Shown: positions 9,256 to 18,863, counted from the stretch's first letter. The stretch is 64,000 nt of DNA from Rhodothermia bacterium (GCA_030427885.1 JAUICM010000006.1:294058-358057), one strand, 5' to 3'. Made by a program: numbers and translations. Notes: generated by a model from the sequence alone, not told the origin.

Positions 9256-10095
9256 CTATTTGATCAATGTCATTCTTCGGGTTAGTGAGATATTCTCTGT
9301 TTCCAGTTTATAGATATAAATACCGGATGGAATATTGGTAGCATTAAACTCAACGGTATGAGTACCGGCGCTTTTTAACCCATTAATCAGAACAGCTACT
9401 TCCCGGCCAAGCATATCATATACAGCTAATTGAACTTTACTGTTCACCGCCAACTGATAGCTGATAACTGTTGAAGGGTTGAATGGGTTTGGATAATTTT
9501 GGCTTAATATAAATTCATCAGGGAATATGGTTTCGTCTTCTGAAGAACTGATCAATCTGGAATTTGCTTCTCCCGGAGTTCCGTTTCCAGTGGAAGCGGC
9601 CCAGTTTGAAGCATCGTCATTGTTTTCATCAGGATCAATGAGTTCCAGAGTCGGGCCATCACCATCTGCCTCAGTTGGCCAGTCTCCTTCATCATCATAT
9701 TCTACCTGATCTACCAGTGTGGCAGAATCATCATAAAGCCGCAGTAGTTCACCACCATTGCTGAAATTGAAATCTACTGTACCAATGAACTGGACAACAT
9801 TAGGGTGATTTCCGCGGAATGCAGAAGAATCTGTAACTAATACCAGATAAGCGCCTGCAGCAAGAGTGGTGGAAGAAGGGATAATGAATTCATTGTCATC
9901 ATTGGAGTCTTTAAGAACCCAGCCGGAAATATTAATATCAGAGTCAGTTCTGTTGAAGATCTCCAGCCAGTCTTCAGCGTCAGCATCAGGAGGTGAGTTA
10001 AAATTAATCTCGTTTATGACTACGTCAGGTAACTGAGCGTATGCTGCTGTGCTGATCACACACAGAACCAGCATGGTTCTGATCAATATTTTCAT
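9256..10095 (-). CDS. Secreted lamin-tail-domain protein with T9SS sorting tail
   Basis: A 279-residue exported protein. ATG 10095 is chosen because the signal peptide (MKILIRTMLVLCVISTAAYAQ) starts there; an in-frame start 22 codons earlier adds no sensible sequence. Residues about 25-180 form a lamin tail domain: VVINEINFNSPPD, WLEIFNRT, ISGWVLKDS and the closing GTPGEAN. The last 80 residues are a type-9-secretion sorting domain with NYPNPFNPST, LGREVAVLI and a final TLIK. Such proteins are displayed on the cell surface or released. Its C-terminal domain is close to that of the glycoside hydrolase at 23224. Confidence 0.88.
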   Translation of the reverse strand: MKILIRTMLVLCVISTAAYAQLPDVVINEINFNSPPDADAEDWLEIFNRTDSDINISGWVLKDSNDDNEFIIPSSTTLAAGAYLVLVTDSSAFRGNHPNVVQFIGTVDFNFSNGGELLRLYDDSATLVDQVEYDDEGDWPTEADGDGPTLELIDPDENNDDASNWAASTGNGTPGEANSRLISSSEDETIFPDEFILSQNYPNPFNPSTVISYQLAVNSKVQLAVYDMLGREVAVLINGLKSAGTHTVEFNATNIPSGIYIYKLETENISLTRRMTLIK

Positions 10096-10204
10096 GATGA
10101 TACTAATTGAATGAGGTAGAATTCTGTTTTTGATGATCCTAATATAAGAATTGATAACCAATCAGAAACCGGAACTTCTTCATGTTCATTTATTTACCGG
10201 GAAA

Positions 10205-10239
10205 TAAAAAAGCCCGAACATCATTGATGAACGGGCTTT
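10205..10239 (-). terminator. Rho-independent terminator for the C-terminal processing protease
   Basis: On the minus strand a 9-bp AAAGCCCGT/ATGTTCGGGCTTT-type stem (core AAGCCCG with CGGGCTT) is followed by a T-rich run. It lies 22 bases past the protease stop and so ends that transcript. Confidence 0.85.
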
Positions 10240-10260
10240 GGGTAAAATAGTGTTCGAATT

Positions 10261-12162
10261 CTAACCGTCTTCTTTAAGATTGGTTACTTCATTCACTGAA
10301 GCCTGTCCTTTAGCAAGGGCTTCAAGCCGGCCAACAGCATCCCAGAGATTCATTGCCTCAAGCAGGGTTGTGTCAAAAGCATCATTTACTATGGGATAGA
10401 AATATTTCATTCCCCAAACCTGACGGGCTAATTCAGCCTTCATTCGGGCTTCGATCATCCATTCATTTTCTTCGAAATATCCTTGGGGTATGAACAGGGA
10501 ATCTTTTTTAAATTTTGGTTCAGTCAGATCTGATTGAACAACCATTCCTTCTTTTTCGAGTTTTTCCCTTACTTTTTCAATGTCTGCAGCTGACCACTTA
10601 AAGTTATTCCGGTAGTCTTCAAAATCTTCCCATTTATCACGGAATTCGTCATTCTTGCTATCCAGGAAGTCGCGTACATATTCAAAAGAAGCTCGTTTTC
10701 TTAGCGAAAAATTAATCAGATAACCAGAACGGGTGGTATCAGACTGAATTATATAATCTGGTACAATTCCACCACCACCATACACAATACGTCCGGCATC
10801 GGTTTTATACTGAAGTGAATCAGGAACGTGATTTACAAATTCTATAGCATCACTCATGGCGTCATCATCCCTGCGATACAATTCATATGCATATTCCTCA
10901 CCGCCACCTTCAACAAAAGGTTTCTGAATGAGACGACCTGAAGGAGTGAGGTACCTGGAGATAGTCACGCGGATCATACTTTTATCCTGGAGCTCATATT
11001 GTTGCTGAACCAGGCCTTTTCCAAAGGATCTTCTTCCAACAATTAGTGCACGGTCATGATCCTGAAGTGCTCCGGACACAATCTCACTGGCTGATGCAGA
11101 GCCTTCGTCCACTAACAGGATAACAGGCTTGTCTTTGAATACACCGTCTTTTCGTGAGCGGTAATCGGCGTTAAAGCGATTGTGTTTACTTGTGGTTGAA
11201 ACAAGCTCAGTTCCTCTTGGGAAAAACTCCTCTGCTATAGCCACTGCCTGTCCAAGATACCCACCAGGATTACCTCTGAGATCCAGAACAAGTCGTTTCA
11301 TTCCTTCACCCTGGAGTTCGTCCATAGCAGTCATGAACTCATCATGTGTGGTTGCTGCAAAACGGTTGATCTTGATATATCCTGTTTCTCCATCGAGCAT
11401 GTACGAAGAATCAACGGTGTATAATGGAATATCATCACGGGTGATTGTGAAATTCAGTAACTCTGAAAATCCCGGACGGTAGATAGTAACTTTTACCTTC
11501 GTTCCTTTTTCACCTTTCAGCCCCTTCATCACCTGTTCATTAGTGTAGGCGATAGCAGAAGTATCATCAATAGCGATTATCCTGTCACCTGAGCGAATAC
11601 CAAGCTGATCGGAAGGCCCACCCGCAATAGGGGTGATCACAGTAATAGTGTCTTCAATTACCTGGAATTGGATTCCAATACCCTGAAATTTACCGGCGAA
11701 GTTTTCCTGGTCTTCTTCGCTGTCATCTGCTTCGATATAGATCGAATGAGGATCCAACAAAGAGAACATACCACGAATGGCATGCTCAGTGAGTTTATCC
11801 ATGTTCTCATCAGGACTATTATTATTTATATAAAAATAAGCTGACTCGAAGTTGGTGTATGATTCTCTGAGAGAAGAAATGGTAATACCAGGAAAGGTAG
11901 TGTCAACCGGAGAACCGGCGATCTCAAGCGTTGAGTCCTTAACTCCTTTAACCATAAATTTGATACTGGCTTTATAAAGCTCATCAAGATTGGTATCACC
12001 AAAGTAATTCTGGACGATACTTCGCTGGGCCTGCAAGTATTTGGTAAGGTTAGTAGTATCATCGTTTTGTCTTTTTATGACATCATCCACACCTGCGAAA
12101 TTCAAAGTCGCAAGGATGAGTACGATGAAGATGTTGGGGATCAGGAATTTTTTCAACGTCAT
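10261..12162 (-). CDS. C-terminal processing peptidase (S41A, CtpA/Prc-like)
   Basis: A 633-residue periplasmic protease with an N-terminal signal or anchor (residues 5-23). A PDZ domain (about 160-245) holds GIGIQFQV and GPSDQLGIRSGDRI. The S41 core (about 265-440) has LVLDLRGNPGGYLGQA, the nucleophile in DEGSASASEI (Ser near 357) and the general-base Lys in SFGKGLVQQ (near 384). It cleaves C-termini of periplasmic or envelope proteins. The long helical C-terminal part resembles Bacteroidota tail-specific proteases. Its own terminator follows; hslU starts on the same strand 88 bases after an upstream gap, so the genes are probably separate transcripts. Confidence 0.93.
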   Translation of the reverse strand: MTLKKFLIPNIFIVLILATLNFAGVDDVIKRQNDDTTNLTKYLQAQRSIVQNYFGDTNLDELYKASIKFMVKGVKDSTLEIAGSPVDTTFPGITISSLRESYTNFESAYFYINNNSPDENMDKLTEHAIRGMFSLLDPHSIYIEADDSEEDQENFAGKFQGIGIQFQVIEDTITVITPIAGGPSDQLGIRSGDRIIAIDDTSAIAYTNEQVMKGLKGEKGTKVKVTIYRPGFSELLNFTITRDDIPLYTVDSSYMLDGETGYIKINRFAATTHDEFMTAMDELQGEGMKRLVLDLRGNPGGYLGQAVAIAEEFFPRGTELVSTTSKHNRFNADYRSRKDGVFKDKPVILLVDEGSASASEIVSGALQDHDRALIVGRRSFGKGLVQQQYELQDKSMIRVTISRYLTPSGRLIQKPFVEGGGEEYAYELYRRDDDAMSDAIEFVNHVPDSLQYKTDAGRIVYGGGGIVPDYIIQSDTTRSGYLINFSLRKRASFEYVRDFLDSKNDEFRDKWEDFEDYRNNFKWSAADIEKVREKLEKEGMVVQSDLTEPKFKKDSLFIPQGYFEENEWMIEARMKAELARQVWGMKYFYPIVNDAFDTTLLEAMNLWDAVGRLEALAKGQASVNEVTNLKEDG

Positions 12163-12250
12163 ATTTCTGTATCTATCTAATTGTTACTACTACTAACCAA
12201 TTCCCGGTTATTTAGTTTCATTGTACTAAATAATCAGCACTGAACCAACG

Positions 12251-13651
12251 TTAAAGGATGTAATGACTAAGGTCTTTATCCTTAACGAGTCCGGCAAGTT
12301 GCTTCTCTACATATTTCGGATCAATTGTGATCTTACCTGAATTGATATCGTCAGGTACTGCAAAGAGTAACTCATCGAATAACGAAGACATGATGGTGTG
12401 TAGTCTGCGGGCTCCGATATTTTCTACCTGAGCATTTACCTCGGCAGCTATTCTGGCCAGCTCTCTGATCGCATCTTCCGTAAAGTCAATCTCAACACCT
12501 TCAGTTTCCAGCATTGCAATGTACTGTTTGGTCAGTGCATTTTTAGGCTGAGTGAGGATATCAAAGAAATCTCCTTCGGTTAGCGAGTTAAGTTCCACAC
12601 GGATTGGGAATCTACCCTGGAGTTCAGGGATCAGATCAGAGGGTTTGGACACATGAAATGCACCAGAGCCAATAAAAAGAATATGGTCGGTTTTAACGAT
12701 CCCGTGCTTGGTATTAACTGTGCTGCCTTCCACAATAGGGAGGAGGTCACGTTGTACCCCTTGCCGGCTCACATCAGGCCCGCTTTTACCGGCACCTGTT
12801 GAAGGTTCAGCTATTTTATCAATTTCATCAATGAAAACGATGCCTTGTTTCTGGACTCGTTCAAGTGCTTCCTGAACCGCTGATTCATGATCGATCAGTT
12901 TTTCAGCTTCTTCTTCCAGTAAGATCTCGCGTGCTTCGGAGATAGAGACCTTTCTTTTAGATTTTTTATTGGCCTTGCCAATGTTACCAAGCATATCCTG
13001 GAGGTTAATTCCCATCTCATCCATACCCTGAGGTCCGAATACCTGCATCATTGGGGTCTTACTGCTTTTAACCTCGATCTCAATCTCACGCTCGTCCAGA
13101 TCTCCGTTTTTGAGCTTTTCTCTGAATCGTTCGCGGGTGCGTTCGTTTAACTCAGCATCACTCGCTTTATCAGCAGAAACAGTAGTGCTGTTATTATCAC
13201 TTGAAAAGCCGACGCCGGTTTTTTTAACAGGAGGGATCAGGATATCAAGAATACGCTCATCAACCCGTTCAGCTGCTTTTTCTTTAACCCGTTCCTGCAT
13301 TTCATCTTTCACCATGGTTACAGCCAGGTCGGTAAGGTCACGTATCATGGATTCCACATCGCGGCCAACATATCCAACCTCAGTGAACTTTGAGGCTTCT
13401 ACTTTTACAAAAGGAGCCATGGCAAGGCGGGCCAGTCTTCGTGCGATCTCGGTTTTACCGACACCTGTAGGCCCGATCAAAAGTATGTTATTGGGAACGA
13501 TCTCTTCACGGATCTCATCGCTGGCATTCATTCGTCTCCAGCGGTTTCTAAGTGCTATTGCAACAGAGCGTTTCGCTTCTTTTTGCCCGATGATGTATTT
13601 ATCGAGCTCTTTTACGATCTGTTGCGGGGTCAGATTTTTTTGTTCTTTCAT
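12251..13651 (-). CDS. hslU: HslU, ATPase subunit of the HslUV protease
   Basis: A 466-residue AAA+ unfoldase. Seen: KYIIGQ box, Walker [10 protein letters not shown] (about residue 57), [16 protein letters not shown] pore-loop region, Walker [12 protein letters not shown], sensor region and the C-terminal LSHYIL tail that docks into HslV. The I-domain insert (about 110-230) is acidic and long. ATG 13651 is chosen since it gives the family's normal N-terminus ([14 protein letters not shown]); an in-frame start 28 codons earlier would lie inside hslV. Four bases separate it from the hslV stop, so the two are one operon. Confidence 0.96.
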   Translation of the reverse strand: MKEQKNLTPQQIVKELDKYIIGQKEAKRSVAIALRNRWRRMNASDEIREEIVPNNILLIGPTGVGKTEIARRLARLAMAPFVKVEASKFTEVGYVGRDVESMIRDLTDLAVTMVKDEMQERVKEKAAERVDERILDILIPPVKKTGVGFSSDNNSTTVSADKASDAELNERTRERFREKLKNGDLDEREIEIEVKSSKTPMMQVFGPQGMDEMGINLQDMLGNIGKANKKSKRKVSISEAREILLEEEAEKLIDHESAVQEALERVQKQGIVFIDEIDKIAEPSTGAGKSGPDVSRQGVQRDLLPIVEGSTVNTKHGIVKTDHILFIGSGAFHVSKPSDLIPELQGRFPIRVELNSLTEGDFFDILTQPKNALTKQYIAMLETEGVEIDFTEDAIRELARIAAEVNAQVENIGARRLHTIMSSLFDELLFAVPDDINSGKITIDPKYVEKQLAGLVKDKDLSHYIL

Positions 13652-13655
13652 CTCT

Positions 13656-14204
13656 TTAGTCCTCAATTTCCAACAGAGTACGATTGTGATTGGTATAGAT
13701 ATCGATATCGGCGGCAATTCTAAGTGCTTCCTCAACGATTTCCCTGGCTTTCATATCAGGGGAATGTTTAACCATCGCCCGGGCTGCTGCCAGTGCGTAG
13801 CTTCCTCCACTTCCTATCGTCACAATATCATCATCAGGTTCAATAACATCTCCCTGGCCTGAAATGACCAGTGCATGTTCATTATCCATCACAACCAGCA
13901 GGGCTTCAAGTTTTTGAAGGTATTTATCTTTCCTCCAGTCCTTGGCCAGTTCTACAGCAGCGCGCTGCATGTTTCCGTTGTACTCATTTAATTTTTCTTC
14001 GTAGCGTTCAAAAAGTGTAAATGCATCAGCTGTGGAGCCGGCGAACCCGGCAAGGATTTTACCTTCGTGCAGTTTACGTACTTTTTTTACGGTTGATTTC
14101 ATTACGGTCTTATCCATGGTAGCCTGACCGTCACTTCCAATGGCAGCTTCGCCATTATGTATAATACCCACCACAGTGGTGGCGTGTAGGTTAAATAAAC
14201 TCAT
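13656..14204 (-). CDS. hslV: HslV, peptidase subunit of the HslUV protease
   Basis: A 182-residue proteasome-like peptidase. The active-site threonine lies in HATTVVGI (Thr9-Thr10), after an eight-residue leader MSLFNLHA that would be removed to free it. [13 protein letters not shown] and [21 protein letters not shown] are diagnostic. Two stacked HslV hexamers form the chamber into which HslU feeds proteins. Length is normal. First gene of the hslVU pair. Confidence 0.96.
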   Translation of the reverse strand: MSLFNLHATTVVGIIHNGEAAIGSDGQATMDKTVMKSTVKKVRKLHEGKILAGFAGSTADAFTLFERYEEKLNEYNGNMQRAAVELAKDWRKDKYLQKLEALLVVMDNEHALVISGQGDVIEPDDDIVTIGSGGSYALAAARAMVKHSPDMKAREIVEEALRIAADIDIYTNHNRTLLEIED

Positions 14205-14367
14205 ATTTCCGTTTTTTTAACCTCCTTTACCTTCTTTTTAGATGAAAGGGAGGATCCTTATATAACTAAGAAATAGTAAAGGATTCCTCCCGCTTACAAA
14301 GGAAGAGACAGAGGAGGTCTGAATTTCAGTAAAGTGAAAAGATTATGGCAATAACCAGACCAACTCA

Positions 14368-16149
14368 CTAATTATGTGAATGAGAGTGTCTCTGATTTCT
14401 GTTTCCATTCGAATTGGCAGAACGCCCTGACGAATTGTTATTTCGATTCGAATAGTTGTTGCGATTGCCTGAATTACCCCGGTTATTCTGCTCTTTCTTG
14501 GAGATATCGAGATTATCGCGGCTTGGTTTCCCACTGTTAATTTCTTCAAGCTCGTGGCTGTTTAGCATCTCATCCAGTGAATCACCTCTCAATACAGCAT
14601 CGGTTATATCAATATCAGAGCCTGCCAGGGTAACATGAAATTCGTTCATGGAAACATTTTCGTCGCCTATGATAGATACTTTAACATGGTACTTACTCAT
14701 CCATTTCCAACGGGTGCTGAACATGCCTTTAGTGAGGAAAGAACGAAGATAAGGATTTACATAAAGGTCAATTGCTCTGTAGCTGGTGTTATGCTTGAAT
14801 TTGCTGATCCAGCTTTCGATATCGGTAACGATGGTATCCTGACTCACTACACTACCAGATCCACCACACATTGGGCATACTTTGGAAACGGAGTTAACCA
14901 CGCTTGGACGTATACGCTGACGGGTGATCTGAACCAGTCCGAAATCACTCATACCAATAATATTGGTCTTGGCAGGATCCTTACGGAATTCTTTCTTGAG
15001 TTCGTCGTAGATCTTCTTTCTGTTCTTATCATCTTTAAGATCAATGAAATCCACAACGATGATACCACCGATATCACGAAGTCTTAATTGCTTCGCGATC
15101 TCACGTGCTGCTTCCAGGTTTGTTTTCAGGGAGTTGTCTTCCTGACGTTCTTTTGCGGCATATGGGCCTGAGTTCACATCTACCACATACATGGCTTCTG
15201 TTTGCTCAAAGATCAGGTAACCACCCATTTTCATCCGGACCCGTGGACTGAAGATCGAGTTCACATCTTCAGATATCTTCATGAAATCGAAAATGTGTTC
15301 CTTTCTCTTGTATAGTTCAACATTGGGAACCATCTGCGGAGCGATCTGGCCCACATAAGATTTGATCGATCGGTACATCTTCGGATCATCGATCAATACA
15401 CGATCATAATTCTTGGCAAAAAGATCACGGATCAGACTCTCTGTCATATCAAGATCCTTGTAAAGCAGAGATGGGGGTTTGGCCTTTTCAAGCTTATCTA
15501 CCAGTTTTTCCCATTTCTTGAGTACGTTTCTCAGATCGTCTTCAATGGCCTGTTCTTCCTGATTCTGAGCCACCGTTCTCACGATCACACCAAAACCATC
15601 AGGGAGCATATTATTGAGTATGCCTTTCAAACGGCGACGCTCTTTGTAGTTGCCGATCTTTTTGGAAACAGCGATATAATCGCCCATCGGGATCAAAACG
15701 AGGAAACGTCCGGCTACGGTGATATCAGTTGATACTCTTGGGCCTTTGGAGCCGATTGGTTCTTTTACGATCTGAACCAGAAGCTTTTGGCCATTTTTGA
15801 GCACCTTCCCGGCCAGCATCTGCTTTTGAACATTAGAGAGATTCTCTTTGTTCTCAATATCTTTTTTGGCATGGTTAGGTATCGCATTGCGGCCGTTAAG
15901 CATAGCCACATATTCATCGAGGTGGTCACCTGCATCAGAAAAGTGAAGGAAGGCGTCCTTCGGAGTACCCATGTCAATAAATGCGGCCCTGATGCCGCTC
16001 ATCACTTTGTGAACCCGGGCTACATAAATATTACCAACTGTACGCTGGTTTTCTTCCGATTCGATAAAGAGTTGCGCTAATTCTCCATTTTCTATAAGCG
16101 CGATCCGGGTCTGATTCCCGGAAGAATGAATTATAATTTGATTCTTCAT
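14368..16149 (-). CDS. rng: Ribonuclease G/E family endoribonuclease
   Basis: A 593-residue RNase of the Rne/Rng family. It has the N-terminal S1-like part (GNIYVARVHKVMSGIRAAFIDMG), a DNase I-like catalytic part with YVVDVNSG and IIVVDFIDLKD (metal-binding Asp residues), and the zinc-link Cys pair CPMCGG near residue 425. It lacks the long scaffold of RNase E, so RNase G-like. The last 40 residues are a low-complexity Asn/Arg/Ser/His tail, probably RNA-binding or disordered. It processes rRNA precursors and decays mRNA in the cytoplasm. Confidence 0.93.
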   Translation of the reverse strand: MKNQIIIHSSGNQTRIALIENGELAQLFIESEENQRTVGNIYVARVHKVMSGIRAAFIDMGTPKDAFLHFSDAGDHLDEYVAMLNGRNAIPNHAKKDIENKENLSNVQKQMLAGKVLKNGQKLLVQIVKEPIGSKGPRVSTDITVAGRFLVLIPMGDYIAVSKKIGNYKERRRLKGILNNMLPDGFGVIVRTVAQNQEEQAIEDDLRNVLKKWEKLVDKLEKAKPPSLLYKDLDMTESLIRDLFAKNYDRVLIDDPKMYRSIKSYVGQIAPQMVPNVELYKRKEHIFDFMKISEDVNSIFSPRVRMKMGGYLIFEQTEAMYVVDVNSGPYAAKERQEDNSLKTNLEAAREIAKQLRLRDIGGIIVVDFIDLKDDKNRKKIYDELKKEFRKDPAKTNIIGMSDFGLVQITRQRIRPSVVNSVSKVCPMCGGSGSVVSQDTIVTDIESWISKFKHNTSYRAIDLYVNPYLRSFLTKGMFSTRWKWMSKYHVKVSIIGDENVSMNEFHVTLAGSDIDITDAVLRGDSLDEMLNSHELEEINSGKPSRDNLDISKKEQNNRGNSGNRNNYSNRNNNSSGRSANSNGNRNQRHSHSHN

Positions 16150-16602
16150 TAATTTTCTTTTTTACACGGCGACCACTGCTCATGCAAACCATCCATTTTC
16201 TGATTTTGGTAATGGTTCCGGTTGTGCTGACATCTGAATAAATTGATTGCTCAACACCGGGTGCTGCGATCGCGTTGGTATAAATACCTGTTGAATTTGG
16301 TTTATTTAAAGATGATCCCTCATTGGAATCTGAAAAGAGTTCCTGCCGGATTAGTTTTTTAATAAGTAGGCAAAAACATAGTAAATCGATGCAGAAACCC
16401 TCTAAATAGATTTTTATGGGTTGATCTGCGTTTGTTTTTTGATATGTATTCTGTGCGTAAAGCAAATAGAAATAGTTTATAAAAAGCTCTTGTGGCTGAT
16501 TTTATTCCACCTCTCAATATAGCAGGGGAAAAGGACTAAAGTAAATGCTTTTATTTTGAAGGGTTAAAAAGATTTGGGATGCCGTATTTCCTTAATTACT
16601 CA
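16150..16602. other. 453-base leader and gap upstream of RNase G, no gene seen
   Basis: No convincing coding sequence on either strand. A 144-codon open frame on the minus strand overlaps the RNase G start and looks like no protein. The region probably holds the RNase G promoter and a long 5' leader, as RNase E/G genes are often autoregulated through their leaders; this last point is inference. Confidence 0.5.
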
Positions 16603-16688
16603 GTCATGCCGGATTTGATCTGGCTTCTCGAGGGATGGGTTTGGGAGGCCGTTTAGGGAGACCCCGCATCGGAGTGCGGGGTGACGGG
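16603..16688 (+). repeat. Two-hairpin dispersed repeat, copy A
   Basis: An 86-bp element: GTCATGCCGGA, TTTGA, then a partner arm TCTGGC (one G-T pair), about 45 bases of spacer, then ACCCCGCA/TGCGGGGT around TCGGAG and a closing GTGACGGG. It is in the same orientation as copies B, C and D. One partial 27-base tail unit (AATGAAGGGAGTACGGAG) follows. Confidence 0.85.
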
Positions 16689-16752
16689 TGAATGAAGGGA
16701 GTACGGAGTTTATTTCACATATTATTAAGTACAGCCATGCAGTTAAAGAATA

Positions 16753-16837
16753 GTCATACCGGACTTGATCCGGTATCTCAGGGACTCGGTTTGGGAGCCA
16801 GATCAATAAGAGCTCGCATCAGGGTGCGAGGTGACGG
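16753..16837 (+). repeat. Two-hairpin dispersed repeat, copy B
   Basis: An 85-bp diverged copy. Both hairpins carry paired changes that keep base pairing: TACCGGA/TCCGGTA in the first and CTCGCA/TGCGAG in the second. It ends six bases from the stop codon of the GIY-YIG nuclease gene. Confidence 0.85.
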
Positions 16838-16843
16838 TATATT

Positions 16844-17134
16844 TCAGCAATAAATATCATTCCAAAGATCGTCGAATTCAGGATTTATGCTTTTAATCAG
16901 ATCAATTTTCCATTCCCTTTTCCATTTCTTTACTTTCTTTTCAGCAGAGATGGCTTCATACATAGTTGGAAATTCTTCATAGTAAAGAAGTTCATGTACA
17001 TTATACTTCTTGGTGAATTTCGATCCGTTTTCAAATTTATGCTGATAGATTCTCTGTTGCAGATCTGAGGTTACTCCTGTGTAAAACACAGTTCTTCTTT
17101 TGTTTGACAAAATATAGATCCAACCCGATTTCAT
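16844..17134 (-). CDS. Single-domain GIY-YIG endonuclease
   Basis: A 96-residue protein made of one GIY-YIG nuclease domain: WIYILSN (GIY element, Tyr7), FYTGVT (YIG element, Tyr18), RIYQHK (Arg28), YYEEF, and EAISAEKKVKKW with the metal-binding Glu near 65. ATG 17134 is chosen because family members start as MKxGWIYIL; a longer frame adds 15 unrelated residues. Such standalone proteins are common and often mislabelled as UvrC. It makes single-strand or double-strand cuts with one metal ion; the target is unknown. Repeat copies B and C lie 6 bases after its stop and 65 bases before its start. Confidence 0.88.
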   Translation of the reverse strand: MKSGWIYILSNKRRTVFYTGVTSDLQQRIYQHKFENGSKFTKKYNVHELLYYEEFPTMYEAISAEKKVKKWKREWKIDLIKSINPEFDDLWNDIYC

Positions 17135-17199
17135 ATTATTAAGACCGTTTAGAGATGAAATCCTTACAACCTGATTCAAATTTACCTTAATACAAGAAT

Positions 17200-17284
17200 G
17201 TCATGCCGGACCTGATCCGGCATCTCAGGGAATATGCCTTGAGACAGGTCACGGAGACCCCGCATCGGGGTGCGGGGTGACTGG
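17200..17284 (+). repeat. Two-hairpin dispersed repeat, copy C
   Basis: An 85-bp copy with perfect arms TGCCGGA/TCCGGCA (loop CCTGA) and ACCCCGCA/TGCGGGGT (loop TCGGGG-like). It lies just upstream of the GIY-YIG gene, 65 bases from its start, in direct orientation to copies A, B and D. Confidence 0.87.
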
Positions 17285-17444
17285 TAGGTAAAGGACTCGA
17301 GTTACTGATGAGTCCAAACATCCCTCGCAAAATCCCCTGAACAGTGATTTTGATCTCCCTTCAAAGGGAGACTTTTTCGCTTAACTCATAGTTATAGCTT
17401 TAACACGCTAATTTCTTTATATATGGTTGAATAAATTTCAGTCA

Positions 17445-18701
17445 ATGCAAAGATACCTATTATATAATACAGCTCTACTCTTCGCGGTACTTCCGTTGCT
17501 GGTCATTGGTTGTAAAGATGAAACCAGTACGCCAGAGGTTGAGATCCTTGAGGTCAGGGTTTCTCCCGAAGAAGTACAAGCCGGATATATTTCCGAATTG
17601 GTCTGTGTATTCAGTGATAGCCAGTCGGATGGATATGAGTTCAGGTGGGAAATAAGTGGTGTAAGCGTGGAACGTTTAGATACTACAACTTCAATAAACA
17701 CTCTTTTTGTCAAGTCACCCAGTGAAGTGGGGGTATATAATAATTCTGTTCAGGTATTCAGGGAGGAAGAGGAAATAACTCCAAAATTTGATTTCACACT
17801 TTCAGTTGTTGAGAGAAACTGGAAACCTGAAGACCCATTTTATGAAGAGGCTGATTTACTTTATAGTACAGATGATGGGTTATATCTTATGAATTCTGGG
17901 ACGAAAGAAGTAAGAAAACTATCTGAAGGAGGTCCGGGAGTGTGGTCTCCAGAAGGAGATCGTATCGTATTTGCCCAGCAAAGGCCTATGTATAATAATT
18001 TCAATATCTATACAATGTATACTGATGGTTCCGAACAAAAAGTTCTCTCTTTCGATAAATCAGGTAATAATTTTATTGAGTCAACAAGAGAGAATTATGC
18101 ACCTATTTGGTCTCCTGATGGAAAAAAAATAGCATATACGCGTTGCTATTCTTGTGAAGCAGGGCATAGTCGAGAAGATATAATATTAGTATCAACTGTG
18201 GGGGATTACACCCAAAAAATTATAACTAATAATGAGTTTGGTAATAAGAGTATTGGTTGGTTTAATGATGGTGAAAAATTGCTGATTAGCTCGGAGGTTA
18301 ATAGTGAGGGTCAAAGAGGGAATTTTAATGATATGTATACAATTACAACCGATGGGCTTAGTAAAGAATTGTTGATTAAAAACGCTGAATCTAATCCTAG
18401 ATGTGACCCAGCTTTGTCACCTGATTCAGAATATATCGCATATACCTGTGGTGAGGATAATGAGCTTTATATTGAAAACCTTGAATCTGGTGTGATTAAT
18501 CAGCTAACAGATAATGATAAATGGGAAAGGTCCCCTTCTTGGCTACCTGATGGATCTGGTATCGTATTTTTGATGGGTGATGGAGTGATACCTATCTGGG
18601 GTAATATTTATAAAATATCTATTGATGGTAGCAATTTAGAAAAATTAACAGCAAGTGTCGGTAAGTATTACGGTCCAGAATGGCGCCCCAACCGAAACTA
18701 A
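17445..18701 (+). CDS. TolB-like beta-propeller lipoprotein
   Basis: A 418-residue lipoprotein with signal sequence and lipobox LVIGC (Cys23 from the ATG chosen here; a TTG six codons earlier is also possible). Residues about 35-135 form an Ig-like domain; the rest is a propeller of WD40-like PD40 repeats with WSPEGDRIVFAQ, WSPDGKKIAYTR, LSPDSEYIAYTC and WLPDGSGIVFLM. These propellers bind proteins or envelope partners. It is more AT-rich than its neighbours and stands alone between repeat copies C and D, suggesting insertion. Function beyond protein binding is unknown. Confidence 0.83.
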   Translation: MQRYLLYNTALLFAVLPLLVIGCKDETSTPEVEILEVRVSPEEVQAGYISELVCVFSDSQSDGYEFRWEISGVSVERLDTTTSINTLFVKSPSEVGVYNNSVQVFREEEEITPKFDFTLSVVERNWKPEDPFYEEADLLYSTDDGLYLMNSGTKEVRKLSEGGPGVWSPEGDRIVFAQQRPMYNNFNIYTMYTDGSEQKVLSFDKSGNNFIESTRENYAPIWSPDGKKIAYTRCYSCEAGHSREDIILVSTVGDYTQKIITNNEFGNKSIGWFNDGEKLLISSEVNSEGQRGNFNDMYTITTDGLSKELLIKNAESNPRCDPALSPDSEYIAYTCGEDNELYIENLESGVINQLTDNDKWERSPSWLPDGSGIVFLMGDGVIPIWGNIYKISIDGSNLEKLTASVGKYYGPEWRPNRN

Positions 18702-18722
18702 GGCAAATCGTAATTCAATATA

Positions 18723-18863
18723 GTCATGCCGGACCTGATCCGGCATCTCAGGGAATATACCTGGAGGCAGGACAGAGAGACCCCGCATCGGGGTGCGGGG
18801 TGACGGGTTAATGAAGGGGGTGCGGAGTGACGGGTGAATGAAGGGAGTACGGAGTGACGTGTG
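18723..18863 (+). repeat. Two-hairpin dispersed repeat, copy D, with tandem tail
   Basis: The 86-bp core (18723-18808) has perfect arms in both hairpins. It is followed by iterated units of about 27 bases ending GGAGTGACGGGTGAATGAAG, giving two to three extra copies of the second hairpin's 3' side up to about 18863. It lies between the propeller lipoprotein and the murA stop, about 25 bases from the latter. Confidence 0.82.

Noticed and set aside
13110..13862. 250-codon plus-strand frame opposite hslU and hslV
   Set aside because: Ser/Arg-rich antisense reading of two well-conserved genes; a shadow frame.
16031..16465. 144-codon minus-strand frame upstream of RNase G
   Set aside because: It overlaps the RNase G start in another frame, is low in protein-like pattern and has no family features.
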